Shown: positions 8,204-17,027 of the stretch, piece after piece
How the letters are laid out: the number at the start of each line of letters is the position of its first letter
Numbering within the stretch: position 1 is the stretch's first letter
Assembly: GCF_947500985.1 (NCBI RefSeq)
Contig: NZ_CANMTX010000005.1
Span: 248,001-312,000, forward strand
Origin: an uncultured Maribacter sp.
Lineage (GTDB): Bacteria > Bacteroidota > Bacteroidia > Flavobacteriales > Flavobacteriaceae
DNA length: 64,000 nt
Direction of reading: 5' to 3'
Translations under genes and position numbers: made by a program
The notes under the pieces: model-generated
The model's input: the letters and a program-made list of their open reading frames with translations, nothing else
The model's database searches: none
Told to the model about the DNA's origin: nothing

Positions 8204-9364
8204 TTAATTTAATGCGAATTGATGATTCAATTTTGAAACTGCCTGTGCCATTAACTCCATATCAATAGTATGAACGTCATGTTTAACACCTAAATCAGAA
8301 ATTAGGGTAATTGTTAACTGACCACCCAAATGCTCTCTAAACTCTTCTATGCCATCTAACAAAGATTGAATCTCAACCGGACTTTCAACCGGAAGTGATA
8401 GGTCAAAACCTATAGCAATCATTACATCTAAAATATGTTTTAAATCTGCCTCTGAAATTAAACCGATTAATTGCGCATAGGTTACATCTAGTGCAATGCC
8501 TTTTGCTACTGCCTCACCATGTCGCAATCCATAATTGGTCATAAATTCCATTTTATGGGCTGCCCAATGCCCGAAATCTAATGGTCTTGACGAACCTGAT
8601 TCAAATGGATCACCACCTTGCGCTATATGATTCATGTGCATTTCTGCACACTTATAAATGACATATTGCATGGGTTCAATTTCTCTGTTCTTCAAAGCCG
8701 TAGCATTATCTGCTATGTACTTAAAGAAAGTTTTTTCCTTAATCAAGGCAACTTTAATCGCTTCAGAAATTCCGGAAATCCAATCACGTTGCTCTAGAGT
8801 TTCTAGAAAATTACTGTCATTGATAATTGCGAAAGGCGGAGCGAACGTTCCTAAAAAATTTTTCTTTTTAAAAGCGTTTACACTATTCTTAACCCCTACT
8901 GCAGAATCGTTCTGAGATAATACTGTTGTGGGTATTCGTATCAACTTAACACCTCTATGCGCAATTGCCGCTGCATAACCGACCATATCGATTACTGCAC
9001 CACCACCTATGACAACTACAAATGAATGACGACATATTTTATTTTCATTGACTCCTTTTAAAACAGAATCAATTGCTGCATCGCTATTTTTAACTTGCTC
9101 GCCACCTGGCAATACCAAGGTACTGGTATACTTTATAGTTTGCTGATTTTTTCTACAATAAGCTTCAATCTGATTTATTAACGGAGGATGATGATTTTTC
9201 ACTCCGTCATCCAATACGAACAGAAGTTTTACGGGTTCAAAATCTTTATAGTCTGCAATTAAGTTTGCGAACAAAAGATTATTTAAAGCAAAGAGTCCCG
9301 AAGTAAAATACAATTGATAATCGTACTGAACTTGAAAAGACTGTTTTATAGGCTGTAATTGCAT
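8204..9364 (-). CDS. eboD: EboD: 3-dehydroquinate synthase-like sugar phosphate cyclase
   Basis: A 386-residue member of the AroB/sedoheptulose-phosphate cyclase superfamily, NAD- and metal-dependent. Visible: PGGEQVKN (86-93), the NAD-binding glycine run GGGAVID (120-126), PTTVLSQNDSAVG (145-157), and a metal-site pattern preserved in EAIKVALIKE, DFGHWAAH and GLRHGEAVAKG. Where dehydroquinate synthases read GGKTGVN, this protein reads GVKNSVN (157-163), so the substrate is probably not DAHP. It is therefore unlikely to be the housekeeping shikimate enzyme, and its place between eboC and eboE agrees. The start gives a family-like N terminus. The sugar phosphate used is unknown. Confidence 0.9.
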   Translation of the reverse strand: MQLQPIKQSFQVQYDYQLYFTSGLFALNNLLFANLIADYKDFEPVKLLFVLDDGVKNHHPPLINQIEAYCRKNQQTIKYTSTLVLPGGEQVKNSDAAIDSVLKGVNENKICRHSFVVVIGGGAVIDMVGYAAAIAHRGVKLIRIPTTVLSQNDSAVGVKNSVNAFKKKNFLGTFAPPFAIINDSNFLETLEQRDWISGISEAIKVALIKEKTFFKYIADNATALKNREIEPMQYVIYKCAEMHMNHIAQGGDPFESGSSRPLDFGHWAAHKMEFMTNYGLRHGEAVAKGIALDVTYAQLIGLISEADLKHILDVMIAIGFDLSLPVESPVEIQSLLDGIEEFREHLGGQLTITLISDLGVKHDVHTIDMELMAQAVSKLNHQFALN

Positions 9365-9371
9365 ACGTATT

Positions 9372-10271
9372 TTATGTTACCGCAAATAATTTAGACAATA
9401 GCATTGAAATCGGTAATAGTAATAAAACTGCTAAAGCCAAATACCAATTAGAAAAACCAGCCACCCAGCAAGCGTTCATCACCACCAACGATAATACACC
9501 CCCCATTACTGCCTTCTTAATATTCTTGGGCGAATTTTCTTTATATGCCTTAATTAATGGCGAATAAATTAAAAATCCGAACAAAAGTAAAAACGGCAAT
9601 AACACCAAGACATTGTCTTTCTTTTGCATTACAATTAACGCAATAGATAGTACAACTATTGCATAGAGAATACCCGCCCAAACAATATGTTTTTTATTAT
9701 TACCATGTACCTCACCTCTACTGATCAAGGTGATGGCAAAAATATATACGACCGGAACCAAAGAAATGTACCAATGAGTAAGGCTTCCTAAAATAGACAT
9801 GCCTAATAAAAGATTCAATCCTCGGCAAATACCCATATTCAAAGGACCAACAAATCCGAACTGCTTAAAGTAGCCATTATATGCCAAAATAGCAATGGTC
9901 AATACCATAGATATCATTCCTGACAACAATGTGCATTTAAATGCCAAAGTAATACCGATCAACAATAAAATTGCTCCAAAACAAATAGCTTCTCTTTTAG
10001 GTACGCGTCCACTTGGTATTGCTCTTTCAGGTCTCTCTATAGCATCCAATTCAGCATCAAATACATCGTTAAAAACAACTCCGCCAGCATATAATGCAAC
10101 CGACGAAAAAACTAATAAAAACACATCAGCGCCTTGCTCACACAAAAATGTAAGCACATCAATATTTTGCAGGTATAAGATAATAGTGATACCAGCCAAT
10201 ATATCAGCTGCGGCCGTAGGAAGGTTTGCAGGCCGCGTTAATTGTAAATAGCCTTTTAAAACAATCCTCAT
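9372..10271 (-). CDS. eboC: EboC: UbiA-like membrane prenyltransferase
   Basis: A UbiA-superfamily prenyltransferase of 299 residues with about eight to nine hydrophobic helices. The first Asp-rich, Mg-diphosphate-binding motif NDVFDAELD is at residues 68-76, followed by RPERAIPSGR (80-89), the typical UbiA loop; RLTRPAN-type residues LTRPANLPTA at 11-20 also fit. The second Asp-rich motif is weak. It would attach a polyprenyl chain to an aromatic or sugar-derived acceptor in the inner membrane. Its start codon overlaps the eboB stop by one base and eboD follows after 7 bases. This is the clearest sign that the cluster makes or handles a prenylated compound. Confidence 0.92.
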   Translation of the reverse strand: MRIVLKGYLQLTRPANLPTAAADILAGITIILYLQNIDVLTFLCEQGADVFLLVFSSVALYAGGVVFNDVFDAELDAIERPERAIPSGRVPKREAICFGAILLLIGITLAFKCTLLSGMISMVLTIAILAYNGYFKQFGFVGPLNMGICRGLNLLLGMSILGSLTHWYISLVPVVYIFAITLISRGEVHGNNKKHIVWAGILYAIVVLSIALIVMQKKDNVLVLLPFLLLFGFLIYSPLIKAYKENSPKNIKKAVMGGVLSLVVMNACWVAGFSNWYLALAVLLLLPISMLLSKLFAVT

Positions 10272-11182
10272 TAGTGAATTTTATCAGTATTTTCAATTTT
10301 TGGATCTTGCCCTCTTAAAACGCTGTTATTATTATATAGTTCTGTTTGATTGATTCCTTTGGCATTCATCCAATCTGATTCCTTCATTTTCCCATTTTTA
10401 CCGAAAGCATTTAATGCATTTTGGTAGCAGGTTTTAATTACGTGTTCCTTAGAAATACCGCTTTTAAGCATAAGAGAAGCCGTCTTTGGTACTGCAAGTG
10501 GATCACTAACGCCCCAATCCGCAGAACTATCAACAATAATATCTGTACTACCATATTTTTTCACCACTTCTACCATTCGTTCATTTCCCATTTTTGTATT
10601 AGGATAAATGGTAAATGCAGCAATAAAACCTCTATTCAACACCTCTTCAACCGTTTCTTCATTATTATGATCTATAATTATCCTTTTGGGGTCAAGACCA
10701 TGTTCTAAACAAACTTCCATACTTCTAATTGTGCCCGCCTTTTTATCTCTATGAGGTGTATGCACTTGTACTACCATATCCAATTCTTTCGCCAGCTCTA
10801 ACTGGATTCTAAAATATTTGTCTTCAGCGGCGGTTTGGTCATCATAGCCTATTTCCCCAATAGCAACTACATTTTCTTTATGAACATATAACGGTAATAA
10901 TTCAATAACCTGTTCTGCTAAAGCCTCATTATTGGCTTCCTTTGAATTTAATCCAATGGTACAATAATGCTGAATACCAAATTGGCTAGCCCGAAATGGC
11001 TCCCAACCTACTAAACTACTATAGTAATCTTGAAATGAACCTACTTTTGTTCGTGGTTGCCCTAACCAAAATGAAGGTTCAATAAGTGCGACTATACCTG
11101 CTTTGGCCATTGCCTCATAATCATCAGTAGTTCTTGAGGACATGTGAACATGAGGATCAATAAACATCATTTTATCTTCCAT
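10271..11182 (-). CDS. eboB: EboB: TatD-family metal-dependent hydrolase
   Basis: A 303-residue TatD-like amidohydrolase-superfamily protein. The first metal motif DPHVHM has His11 and His13; IGEIGYDD supplies the conserved Glu, VQVHTPHRDK a further His, IIIDHNNEE another, and IIVDSSADWG the last Asp. So the metal site appears complete, unlike that of EboF. It has no signal peptide. It begins 2 bases after eboA ends and overlaps eboC by a base. A C-terminal tail rich in Asn and charged residues follows the barrel. The hydrolysed bond is unknown; a nuclease activity like that of TatD is possible but the ebo context argues for a small-molecule role. Confidence 0.9.
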   Translation of the reverse strand: MEDKMMFIDPHVHMSSRTTDDYEAMAKAGIVALIEPSFWLGQPRTKVGSFQDYYSSLVGWEPFRASQFGIQHYCTIGLNSKEANNEALAEQVIELLPLYVHKENVVAIGEIGYDDQTAAEDKYFRIQLELAKELDMVVQVHTPHRDKKAGTIRSMEVCLEHGLDPKRIIIDHNNEETVEEVLNRGFIAAFTIYPNTKMGNERMVEVVKKYGSTDIIVDSSADWGVSDPLAVPKTASLMLKSGISKEHVIKTCYQNALNAFGKNGKMKESDWMNAKGINQTELYNNNSVLRGQDPKIENTDKIH

Positions 11183-11184
11183 TA

Positions 11185-12117
11185 TTATTCTTTTATGGTT
11201 TCCCAGCTAAGTGCTGCATTTTCTATTTGTTGAATTAAATTTTGATGACCATTTAATAATTTTTTGGCATCTAGGTTGTCTGAAAAATAACAGCACAAAG
11301 CTCCTGCTCTATTTTCAAATTTATTTTTACTATTTAATAATCGCTTCATATCTTCTAATAGTGCTGGGCTCATAAATTGAATTACAGGACGCCAAAAATC
11401 AGGATCTATTTCCCTACCTGCCGCCCAGCGTTCATGTGCATAGTCAGAAATTATTCTAGCTAAATCTTTATTTGCTCTTTTATCAATATTGAGTATAGCA
11501 CTTAAATTGCCTTGCATAAAGGCCGTTTTTAAGAACATTTGATTCCACTGCTGGTCATCAAAATAACTACTTGGATAAGGATTATAATATGCCAATGCAT
11601 TAAAAACCGGCGAAATATTTGTTCGTAAAGCATCTACCGCAACCATTTTGTATTTTTCAGGGTTGGGCAACAGAATCAAAAATTTCAAAAATGTTTCTAG
11701 TTCGCTTGTGTCGGCAACTTCTATAATATTCGCTACTTTTTCACTGAAAAATTCTTCATCAGCTTCAAGTACCTTGATCAAAAAATACATTCTTGCTATT
11801 TGTAAAAAATTTCCATTTTGAATTTTAAGGTAATTTATTAATTCAGCTGTTATCATTGATGTATCAAATGCATGATTAACATCAATTTTAGGCGCAAGTA
11901 AACTATACGTTAAATAAAGGTCTTTCGTAGATTTCGTATGCGTAATGGTCGTAATCTTATCCGCTAACCATTCTTTTGTTTTCGAATTAATATTACCTTC
12001 AATAATTTTAGAAAGCTGCAGTTTCGTGTCTTCAAAGTGCATCAAAATATGTGTTAGGTTTGGCAATGGCATCCAATGAATACAGGATAAAAACTCTTTC
12101 TGCCAAGTGTTTTCCAA
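11185..12117 (-). CDS. eboA: EboA domain-containing protein
   Basis: The first gene of the ebo operon, 310 residues, recognised as EboA. The sequence is almost wholly predicted helix, without signal peptide or membrane segment, and suggests HEAT-like or alpha-solenoid packing; no catalytic motif is seen. The conserved portion around 'YYNPYPSSYFDDQQWNQMFLK' (about 194-214) and a C-terminal 'CYFSDN' are family-like. A 130-base gap separates its start from miaE, which is divergent, so the operon promoter must be in that gap. The function is unknown; a scaffold or binding protein for the other Ebo proteins is a guess. Confidence 0.88.
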   Translation of the reverse strand: MENTWQKEFLSCIHWMPLPNLTHILMHFEDTKLQLSKIIEGNINSKTKEWLADKITTITHTKSTKDLYLTYSLLAPKIDVNHAFDTSMITAELINYLKIQNGNFLQIARMYFLIKVLEADEEFFSEKVANIIEVADTSELETFLKFLILLPNPEKYKMVAVDALRTNISPVFNALAYYNPYPSSYFDDQQWNQMFLKTAFMQGNLSAILNIDKRANKDLARIISDYAHERWAAGREIDPDFWRPVIQFMSPALLEDMKRLLNSKNKFENRAGALCCYFSDNLDAKKLLNGHQNLIQQIENAALSWETIKE

Positions 12118-12221
12118 AAATAAAGCTATTTATCCGAAGAAAAAATATCAATTATCATAGTATTTGCAGCTAATTTCAATTGAAACGCTTTACTTTAAAA
12201 TCACATTCTTGTTATTCTTTT

Positions 12222-12229
12222 TACATTTG
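12222..12229 (+). promoter_or_regulatory. Putative miaE -7 promoter box
   Basis: TACATTTG (TAnnTTTG) lies 18 bases before the miaE ATG at 12248. A -33 TTG at the expected distance is not clear, so support is partial. Confidence 0.45.
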
Positions 12230-12247
12230 TTTTAAAATGAATAATTT

Positions 12248-12829
12248 ATGCTAGGCTTGAAATTACCAACTGACCCAAGATGGGTAAATATTGTAGAGAA
12301 AAATATTGATGAAATACTTACCGACCATGCGTATTGCGAGCAAAAAGCTGCTAGTACTGCTATATCGCTAATTGTATCTTTCCCTGAATATACCGAACTT
12401 GTTGAAGAAATGGTTGCTTTATCTAGAGAAGAAATGGGTCATTTTAAAATGGTGCATGACCTTATCTTAAAACGTGGTAACACTTTAGGTAGAGATCGTA
12501 AAGATGATTATGTGATTCAGTTGATTAAATTCTTTCCAAAAGGAGGAAGCAGAACCACACAGCTGGTTCATAGATTATTATATGCCGGACTTATTGAAGC
12601 GCGAAGCTGTGAGCGTTTTAGATTATTATCAGAAGAGTTAGAAGACAAAAAATTAGCCGAATTCTATCATAAATTAATGATAAGCGAAGCTGGTCATTAT
12701 ACTATGTTCTTAAAATTTGCCCGTAAATACGGGGAATTAGAAGAGGTGAATAAAAAATGGGAGAGCCTTTTGGAATATGAAGCTCTAATCATGAAAGATT
12801 TAAGCAAAAAAGAATCTATTCACGGATAA
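12248..12829 (+). CDS. miaE: tRNA-(ms2io6A37)-hydroxylase-like di-iron protein MiaE
   Basis: A 193-residue ferritin-like di-iron protein that hydroxylates the isopentenyl group of ms2i6A37 in tRNA. The ligand pattern is visible: Glu in DHAYCEQKAAS (29-39), EExxH in SREEMGHFK, Glu in AGLIEARSCERF, and E..H in ISEAGHYTMF. Length fits the bacterial family. It is transcribed alone, divergent from the ebo operon, and ends 8 bases from the end of ppx. I see no odd features. Confidence 0.92.
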   Translation: MLGLKLPTDPRWVNIVEKNIDEILTDHAYCEQKAASTAISLIVSFPEYTELVEEMVALSREEMGHFKMVHDLILKRGNTLGRDRKDDYVIQLIKFFPKGGSRTTQLVHRLLYAGLIEARSCERFRLLSEELEDKKLAEFYHKLMISEAGHYTMFLKFARKYGELEEVNKKWESLLEYEALIMKDLSKKESIHG

Positions 12830-12837
12830 GACTTAAA

Positions 12838-13728
12838 TCATTTTGTTTCCGAATTATATAGTTCCTTTATAATACCATCTGAAAGTCCGATTTTAGGAAC
12901 ATGAATTTTCTTCGCCCCACTCCATTTGGCAGCAGATAGAAAAATTTTGGTTGCCGGAATAATAACGTCTGCCCTATCTGGATTCAATCCTAGTTCTGAT
13001 ATTCGATCATCATAACTTAGACTATCTAAAAAATGATATTGAGCATTCAACCAAATATAGGATAAAGGTTCGCCTTCTTTTCTTCCCGATAGTTTATGCA
13101 ACTTATTAATATTACCGCCAGAACCTATAATGGATAACTTAGGCTTATCCTTTAAATTCACCTTTATCCATTCTTCTAATTTTTTCCATGTTTCAGGTTT
13201 GACCATATCGTTCAAAAGTCTGACCGTACCTAATTTAAACGACTTAGAAACTTGAATTTTACCATTTGAAAATAAGGTGAATTCTGTACTTCCGCCACCA
13301 ACATCAATGTATAAATAAGATTGGTCCTCTTTAATTAGACTCTTTAAATCTGTAGCGGCTATTATAGCCGCTTCTTGCTTACCATCTATCAAATCTATTT
13401 GAATACCTGACTCTTGAGCTACTTTTTTTATAATCTCATTTCCATTATTGGCTTCTCTCATTGCAGAAGTGGCACAAGCTCTATATTTTTCAACTCCCGC
13501 AACTTCCATCAACAGCTTAAAAGCCTTCATGGTACTTATTAATCGTGTTTCATTTACCTCAGAAATTTCACCTACTGTAAATGAGTCTTCACCTAAACGT
13601 ACGGGTACCCTTACCAAAGAACTTTTTCTAAATTGAGTTCTTTTACCCTTATCCTCAATTACGTTATGCGTTAGCAACCTAATCGCATTAGAGCCTATAT
13701 CAATCGCTGCAAATTTTCTTACCTTCAA
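12838..13728 (-). CDS. ppx: Ppx/GppA exopolyphosphatase
   Basis: A 296-residue ASKHA-fold phosphatase that trims polyphosphate or hydrolyses pppGpp. Visible: N-terminal phosphate-1 motif AAIDIGSNAIRLL (8-20), conserved CATSAMREANNG, and phosphate-2 motif YIDVGGGSTEF with the Gly-rich loop. The sequence stops after the two N-terminal actin-like domains; the extra C-terminal domain of E. coli Ppx is absent, as is usual in flavobacteria. It lies 12 bases downstream of ppk1 and is last in the sixA-ppk1-ppx set, so polyphosphate is the likely substrate. Confidence 0.93.
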   Translation of the reverse strand: MKVRKFAAIDIGSNAIRLLTHNVIEDKGKRTQFRKSSLVRVPVRLGEDSFTVGEISEVNETRLISTMKAFKLLMEVAGVEKYRACATSAMREANNGNEIIKKVAQESGIQIDLIDGKQEAAIIAATDLKSLIKEDQSYLYIDVGGGSTEFTLFSNGKIQVSKSFKLGTVRLLNDMVKPETWKKLEEWIKVNLKDKPKLSIIGSGGNINKLHKLSGRKEGEPLSYIWLNAQYHFLDSLSYDDRISELGLNPDRADVIIPATKIFLSAAKWSGAKKIHVPKIGLSDGIIKELYNSETK

Positions 13729-13740
13729 AAGACTTCTTTT

Positions 13741-15807
13741 TTAAGATTCTTGTTTATTCGCATAATACTCATAAGTAGCAAATTGTGATCTAATTCTGGG
13801 TAACGTAGTCTTTCTGTACGCATTATCTTGAGCTGCGTTGAATACACGTGCCTTCATATTATCTTTCCAACAGATATCAAATGTATCCATCAATTCTTTT
13901 TTAATATCCTCATCATAAATTGGGCAACCAACTTCAACTCTATAATCAAGGTTTCTAGTCATCCAATCTGCAGAGGATATATATATTTTAGTATCGCCAC
14001 CATTAGCAAATGCAAAAATACGTGTATGTTCTAAAAATTTATCTATTACACTTATAGCTTCTATGTTTTCACTCATACCCTCAACACCTGGTATTAAGCA
14101 ACATATACCTCTTATGATCAACTGGATCTTTACCCCTGCTCTACTTGCTTCATACAGTTTATCCACCATCTTATATGACGTAAAACTGTTCATTTTTATT
14201 TTAATAAAAGCTACTTTACCTTGCTTGGCATTTGCTATCTCATTATCAATTAATTTCATGAACGCATTTTTAGTATAATGCGGCGAAACTATAAGGTGTT
14301 TGTACTTATTGATTTTATACGTAGTCTCAAAGAAGTCGAAAACTTTATTCAACTCTTTTAGTATAGAATCATCTGCTGTAAAGAGTGTAAAATCAGTATA
14401 AATTCTTGCTGTAGATTCATTGAAGTTTCCTGTACTTACGAAGCCATATCGCTTTATTGAACCAGATTCTTCTCGCTCAATTAAACATATTTTACTATGT
14501 ACCTTTAAACCTGGCACACCAAAAATTAGCTTTACGCCTTCTGCTTGTAACTGCTCTGCATATTCAATATTAGCTTGCTCATCAAAACGTGCCTGAAGCT
14601 CAATTTGTACGGTAACTTGTTTACCGTTTTTAACGGCATTAATTAAAGAAGCGGCAATTTGAGAGTTTCTTGCCAGCCTATAAACCGTAATCTTAATAGT
14701 ACGGACTTTAGGATCTAATGCAGCTTCACGCAAAAACTTTAAAATATATGTAAAAGTATGATATGGCGTGTATTGCAGATAATCTTTTTTAGCGATACTT
14801 TCTAAAATACTACCCTCTACACTTAAGCCTTTTACCGGTAGCGGAATAATTTTATCGTACAGTAAATCTTTTCTACCCAAGCTTGGAAAGCCCATATAAT
14901 CTCTACGGTTATGATATCTACCGCCAGGTATTACACTATCAGTATCTTCAATATTCATCTTCTCCTTCAGAAAAGTCAAGGTATCTCTACCTATACTTTT
15001 ATCATATACAAAACGAACCGGATCACCTATTTTTCTATGTTCTACACTAGATGATATTTTCTCAATAAAACTCTTACTTAAATCATTATCAATATCCAGC
15101 TCGGCATCTCTGGTAATCTTTATCATGTGAGCAGAAATAGACTCATACTCAAACATGGTAAAAATATTATCCAAACAGTATCTAATTAAATCATCTAGTA
15201 AAATGATAAAACTCTTCTCCCCTTCATCTGGCAATACAACAAAACGGTCTATCCCCTTCGGAATTTCAATTAATGCGTAGCGCTTCTCTTTCTTACTTTC
15301 TTCACTCTTAATAACCATCTTCACTGCTAAATAGGCTGCAGTATCTTTTAAGGTAGGAAAACGAGTAAGATCATTGAGAATAATGGTCATTAATTGCGGA
15401 CTCACCTCTTTCAAGAAATAGGCTTTTACAAACTCCTTTTGATTTTCGTTTAATTCCGTTTCCTGAATGATAAATATATTCTTACCCTCAAGCTCATGCT
15501 CAATTCTTCTAAGAATAGTCAAACTCTTGGTTTGCTGCTCAATTACAATATTTGTAATCTCTTCTAAAAGGTCTTTTGCTTTTTCACCTCCTAAAACACT
15601 TTTACCTGTTTTACCGGCTTCAACTATACGCTTTACAGTTGCGTATCGAACTTTAAAAAACTCATCTAAGTTATTTGAGAAAATACCTAAAAAACGAAGT
15701 CTTTCAATTAATGGAACATTCTTATCCGCGCTTTCTTGTAATACACGCTCGTTGAACCATAACCAACTTATTTCTCTATTTACGTACTGGTTGTTATTTT
15801 TTATCAT
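13741..15807 (-). CDS. ppk1: Polyphosphate kinase 1
   Basis: Makes inorganic polyphosphate from ATP, reversibly. At 688 residues it has the normal length. Visible: N domain start YVNREISWLWFNERVLQE (8-25), FLGIFSNNLDEFFKVR (44-59), an ATP-binding and catalytic C1/C2 region with GLKVHSKICLIERE (phosphorylated His in this loop) and a second histidine-bearing stretch ADWMTRNLDYRVEV near the C terminus. It overlaps the end of sixA by four bases (ATGA-type coupling) and is followed by ppx. The complete active site argues for a working enzyme. Confidence 0.96.
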   Translation of the reverse strand: MIKNNNQYVNREISWLWFNERVLQESADKNVPLIERLRFLGIFSNNLDEFFKVRYATVKRIVEAGKTGKSVLGGEKAKDLLEEITNIVIEQQTKSLTILRRIEHELEGKNIFIIQETELNENQKEFVKAYFLKEVSPQLMTIILNDLTRFPTLKDTAAYLAVKMVIKSEESKKEKRYALIEIPKGIDRFVVLPDEGEKSFIILLDDLIRYCLDNIFTMFEYESISAHMIKITRDAELDIDNDLSKSFIEKISSSVEHRKIGDPVRFVYDKSIGRDTLTFLKEKMNIEDTDSVIPGGRYHNRRDYMGFPSLGRKDLLYDKIIPLPVKGLSVEGSILESIAKKDYLQYTPYHTFTYILKFLREAALDPKVRTIKITVYRLARNSQIAASLINAVKNGKQVTVQIELQARFDEQANIEYAEQLQAEGVKLIFGVPGLKVHSKICLIEREESGSIKRYGFVSTGNFNESTARIYTDFTLFTADDSILKELNKVFDFFETTYKINKYKHLIVSPHYTKNAFMKLIDNEIANAKQGKVAFIKIKMNSFTSYKMVDKLYEASRAGVKIQLIIRGICCLIPGVEGMSENIEAISVIDKFLEHTRIFAFANGGDTKIYISSADWMTRNLDYRVEVGCPIYDEDIKKELMDTFDICWKDNMKARVFNAAQDNAYRKTTLPRIRSQFATYEYYANKQES

Positions 15808-16292
15808 GCTTTTAGTTGCTTCGGAAAAATGGTTTGTATTGTTGATCCTTTATTAACATTAGCCCAGGTATTTTCATTGAATTGCAAATGAACAAATCCG
15901 CTAGTAGGCACATTATCAATATGCTTATCTCCCATAGAATTTGCTAAATGGGTAAAGGTATGGTTGTGTCCAAAAAGAAGGACATTATCTAAATCATCAT
16001 CCAAATTCTTAATAAACTGGAATACTTGATTCCCTGAAAAATCATACAGATCCGCATCTACACTACAATTCTCTAACGGGTAATTAATAATTCGCAAACA
16101 AATCATACATGTATGAAACGCCCTGTTTGCCGGACTGGTATAAACATAATCTATTTTTAAATTTAGTTTAGAAATTTCTTCGCCTACCAAACGAGCGTCA
16201 AAAATTCCTCTTTGCAATAATGCCCTGTCTTCATCGCCAACATTTAGCTCCCAAGAAGATTTACCGTGGCGCATTAAAAATAGATTCTTCAT
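15804..16292 (-). CDS. sixA: SixA-like histidine phosphatase
   Basis: A 162-residue histidine phosphatase-superfamily protein. The catalytic RHG is at residues 8-10 (FLMRHGKSSWE), with the second Arg in YTSPANRAFHT, and a further His in LFGHNHTFTHLAN. In E. coli SixA removes phosphate from phosphohistidine, for example in the ArcB HPt domain and PtsO; the substrate here is not known. Its gene overlaps ppk1 by four bases, so it is co-translated with the enzyme that autophosphorylates on histidine. A role in polyphosphate metabolism or in resetting a phosphohistidine is possible but is inference. Confidence 0.88.
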   Translation of the reverse strand: MKNLFLMRHGKSSWELNVGDEDRALLQRGIFDARLVGEEISKLNLKIDYVYTSPANRAFHTCMICLRIINYPLENCSVDADLYDFSGNQVFQFIKNLDDDLDNVLLFGHNHTFTHLANSMGDKHIDNVPTSGFVHLQFNENTWANVNKGSTIQTIFPKQLKA

Positions 16293-16301
16293 TTTACTTA
16301 A

Positions 16302-16952
16302 TTAAGGAGCTAATCGCTCAATTTTCCAATCATATTCATTTGTAAGGGTGTACCTAATACGATCGTGTAATCTATTAGGTCTTCCTTGCCAAAATTCCAT
16401 AGAAACCGGTCTTACTAAATAACCTCCCCAATGGTCTGGTCTTTCAATTTCCTTACCTTCATATTCACTCTCCAACTTGGTAAGTTTATCCTCTAAAACA
16501 GCTCTAGAGTCTATTACCGTACTTTGATCGGAAACCAATGCACCTAACTTACTTCCGTCTGGTCTTGAATCAAAATAACCATCAGATAGATTTTGTGGCA
16601 GTTTTTCCGCAATGCCTTTTATTATTACTTGGCGTTCTAAATTTGCCCAGAAAAAAGAAATACAGATATTTGGGTTTTCGCTAATGGCACGCCCTTTCTC
16701 ACTATTGTAATTCGTATAAAAGATAAAACCTTCGTGTGTATATTTTTTTAGAAGTACTACCCTGCTTTTTGGAAAACCATCTAAACCAACTGTAGATACC
16801 GTCATGGCATTTGGTTCATCTACTCCATCAGATTTTTCAACCTCATAGAACCAGGTTTGAAAAAGTTGAATTGGATTGTCAGATATACTGCCCTCCATCA
16901 ACGCACTTTTCTCGTATGATTTTCTATAATCTCCTAAATCTTTTTGCATCAT
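16302..16952 (-). CDS. pdxH: Pyridoxamine/pyridoxine 5'-phosphate oxidase
   Basis: FMN-dependent enzyme that makes pyridoxal 5'-phosphate, 216 residues. Visible: PNAMTVSTVGLDGFPKSRVVLLK (FMN-binding strand region), FYTNYNSEKGRAISENP (75-91), and the C-terminal RPDHWGGYLVRPVSMEFW and GRPNRLHDRIRY signatures. Ends with a family-like 'W..ERLAP'. It is 9 bases upstream of sixA, in the same direction. The open frame starts at MMQKDLGDYR; either Met could be the first. No anomalies. Confidence 0.96.
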   Translation of the reverse strand: MMQKDLGDYRKSYEKSALMEGSISDNPIQLFQTWFYEVEKSDGVDEPNAMTVSTVGLDGFPKSRVVLLKKYTHEGFIFYTNYNSEKGRAISENPNICISFFWANLERQVIIKGIAEKLPQNLSDGYFDSRPDGSKLGALVSDQSTVIDSRAVLEDKLTKLESEYEGKEIERPDHWGGYLVRPVSMEFWQGRPNRLHDRIRYTLTNEYDWKIERLAP

Positions 16953-17027
16953 TTTCGTGTTAAAAACAAGATAAACAAAGTTCTAAAAAGAAAGGAAAAT
17001 AAATGCGATAAAAATGTATTAAAACAT

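Noticed and set aside
9895-10251. 118-codon plus-strand frame in eboC
   Set aside because: It overlaps a strong UbiA gene with its Asp motif on the other strand; composition is not protein-like.
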